A stretch of 64,000 nucleotides of DNA. Origin: Pedococcus sp. 5OH_020. Its GTDB lineage: Bacteria > Actinomycetota > Actinomycetes > Actinomycetales > Dermatophilaceae. The translations under genes and the position numbers were made by a program. Under the pieces are notes generated by a model. That model worked only from the letters and a program-made list of their open reading frames with translations. It ran no database searches and was not told the DNA's origin. How positions within the stretch are numbered: position 1 is the first letter of the stretch; every line of letters starts with the position of its first letter. The stretch is from NCBI RefSeq assembly GCF_027812955.1, contig NZ_JAPYZV010000006.1:266068-330067 (forward strand), given 5' to 3'. Below, piece by piece: positions 62,836 through 64,000 of this stretch.

Positions 62836-63983
62836 CGGCCCACGTGCGCAGGGTTGCTGGGCAACGCCGAGGTGACGACCTCCGCTGCCTCTGCGACAGA
62901 GTCCACCAGGTGCACTGCCGGTCCGAGGAGCCGGTCGCGGCCCAGTGCCTGGACCACGTCCCAGACCGGGACCGCGGTCGTCCAGTACTGCCGGCCCACC
63001 AGGACCAGGGGGGAGAGGGTGGCGTCGGCCTCGGCATAGAAGAGCGGGGTGACCGCCTGGAAGATCTCCTGGACCGTGCCGGCCGCGCCTTCGAGGACCA
63101 CCACGCCCGCGTTCGACCGCGAAAGGAGGCCGTCTTCCCTCACTGCGTTGGAGAAGTACTTCCCGATGCCGTCGGTGAACACGTTCGGTGGTTCGTGGCC
63201 GTAGAACCAGGTCGGGATGCCGACGCTCGTGACCTCGCTGCAGCGACGGGCTCTTCCCACCTCCTGGCGGACCTGGAGGGCCACCAAGGCCCATGCGCGC
63301 ACGTCCGGCCGGAAGGAGGGAACGTCCGCGAGCCGCTCCAGGGCGGTGTCCAGCTGTCCTTCACCGGTCGCGAACGCCCCGAGGTTGGCAGCCTCCATGG
63401 CACCCGGGCCGCCGCCGGTGGCAACCACGAGGCCGGCTGCGGCGAGGGTCCGTCCCAGCCGAGCGGCGTCGGCATATGGCGCGGAGCCGCGCACGAGCGC
63501 GTGGCCGCCCATGACGCCCACGACCATCCGGTCTCCGAGGAGCTCGGTCAGGGCGTCGGTGACCGAGTCGTCGTGGATGGCCCGGAGCAGGGTTGCCAGG
63601 GCATCCCGATGGAACGTCGTGTCGCGGGACCACTCGTACGCGCGGTAGTCCGGGGTCGCTTCGTAGCCCTGGTCCGCCAGCCCGGCGTAGAGCTCATGCG
63701 GCTCGTACAGGCTGGCGCGGTACGGGTTGACTGGACAGCTGGGGTCAGTCGGGAACACCAAGGCATGGTGCATACGCAGGTGGGTATCCAGCGCCGGCGG
63801 GAGCCGGCCGCCGAGGACGACGAGCCCTTCGAGGTCGGTGCGCCCCAGGAACACGTCCTCGTATGCCGTGAGGTCGAGGTCCTGGAGCCGAAGGCCGGTG
63901 AGTGGTCGGCCGGAGGCGATCACGGCGTCCAGGTCACGCAGGCTCTCAACCTCCGGAGAGTCCTTGCCGCTCGTGGCCGCCAT
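62832..63983 (-). CDS. LOG-family nucleotide-binding protein
   Basis: The 383-residue protein has the Rossmann-like LOG/TIGR00725 domain in the C-terminal two thirds. GVMGGHALVRG near residue 155, ATGGGPGAMEAANLGA near 192 and EGAAGTVQEIFQA near 299 correspond to the nucleotide-binding loops. The canonical PGGxGTxxE motif reads EGAAGTVQE, keeping GT and E but losing the PGG, so the phosphoribohydrolase activity is uncertain. An N-terminal extension of about 140 residues precedes the domain. ATG 63983 follows TAGGGT (63995-63990, reverse) by six bases. Confidence 0.82.
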   Translation of the reverse strand: MAATSGKDSPEVESLRDLDAVIASGRPLTGLRLQDLDLTAYEDVFLGRTDLEGLVVLGGRLPPALDTHLRMHHALVFPTDPSCPVNPYRASLYEPHELYAGLADQGYEATPDYRAYEWSRDTTFHRDALATLLRAIHDDSVTDALTELLGDRMVVGVMGGHALVRGSAPYADAARLGRTLAAAGLVVATGGGPGAMEAANLGAFATGEGQLDTALERLADVPSFRPDVRAWALVALQVRQEVGRARRCSEVTSVGIPTWFYGHEPPNVFTDGIGKYFSNAVREDGLLSRSNAGVVVLEGAAGTVQEIFQAVTPLFYAEADATLSPLVLVGRQYWTTAVPVWDVVQALGRDRLLGPAVHLVDSVAEAAEVVTSALPSNPAHVGR

Positions 63984-64000
63984 GCTCAGACCCTAGCCGC

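Overview
This is a high-GC actinobacterial chromosome segment with conserved core-gene order. The relevant runs are smc(end)-ftsY-amt-glnK-glnD-ffh, rpsP-KH-rimM-trmD-rplS-lepB-rnhB-DUF2469-yraN-comM-dprA-xerC, and rpsB-tsf-pyrH-frr-cdsA-rlmN. GTG starts are common, 4-nt stop/start overlaps are frequent, and many genes look leaderless, with a TANNNT box exactly 6-7 nt before the start codon. This order and style fit Micrococcales, plausibly an Intrasporangiaceae-like genus. The family-level guess is inference.

Layout: 1-8096 holds the end of smc, a secreted Asp-box propeller protein, ftsY, and a membrane cluster (lipase maturation factor, small membrane protein, HTTM protein). 8097-12490 is the nitrogen block: amt-glnK and glnD, each behind a four-box GlnR-type site of identical geometry. 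12697-22366 holds ffh, two hydrolases, a complete sulfate ABC transporter (cysP-T-W-A) with a cysteine-free Rrf2 regulator, and an unusual zinc-ribbon SDR protein. 22650-32892 is the rpsP to yraN run, including a TrmD-GNAT fusion, two adjacent signal peptidases and inserted accessory genes (APH, FetB-like permease, LacI regulator).

34328-42745 is an 8.4-kb mobile element inserted near the 3' end of comM. It encodes a large serine recombinase at its left edge. A long run of tightly overlapping small genes follows, including a replisome-organiser-like protein, a P27-type small terminase and a gp10-like head-tail protein, but no large terminase, portal or capsid gene. Next come a separately promoted GNAT two-gene module, a small zinc-finger gene and a reverse-strand gene at the right edge. 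The gene set resembles a phage satellite. The predicted attP would rebuild a -35/-10 pair for the recombinase that integration splits. Insertion removes the last 31 codons of comM and separates comM from the ATGA-coupled dprA.

42839-53903 continues with dprA, xerC, a DUF3152 putative zinc protein, an M23 factor, an aminotransferase, rpsB-tsf, a DUF4242 gene and a large LAL-type regulator facing a 75-residue secreted peptide gene. 54056-63983 carries an M13 peptidase, pyrH-frr-cdsA-rlmN, a copper PHM/DBH-like lipoprotein with all ligand motifs, purU, and a DUF1990-LOG pair. I found no tRNA, rRNA or CRISPR array.
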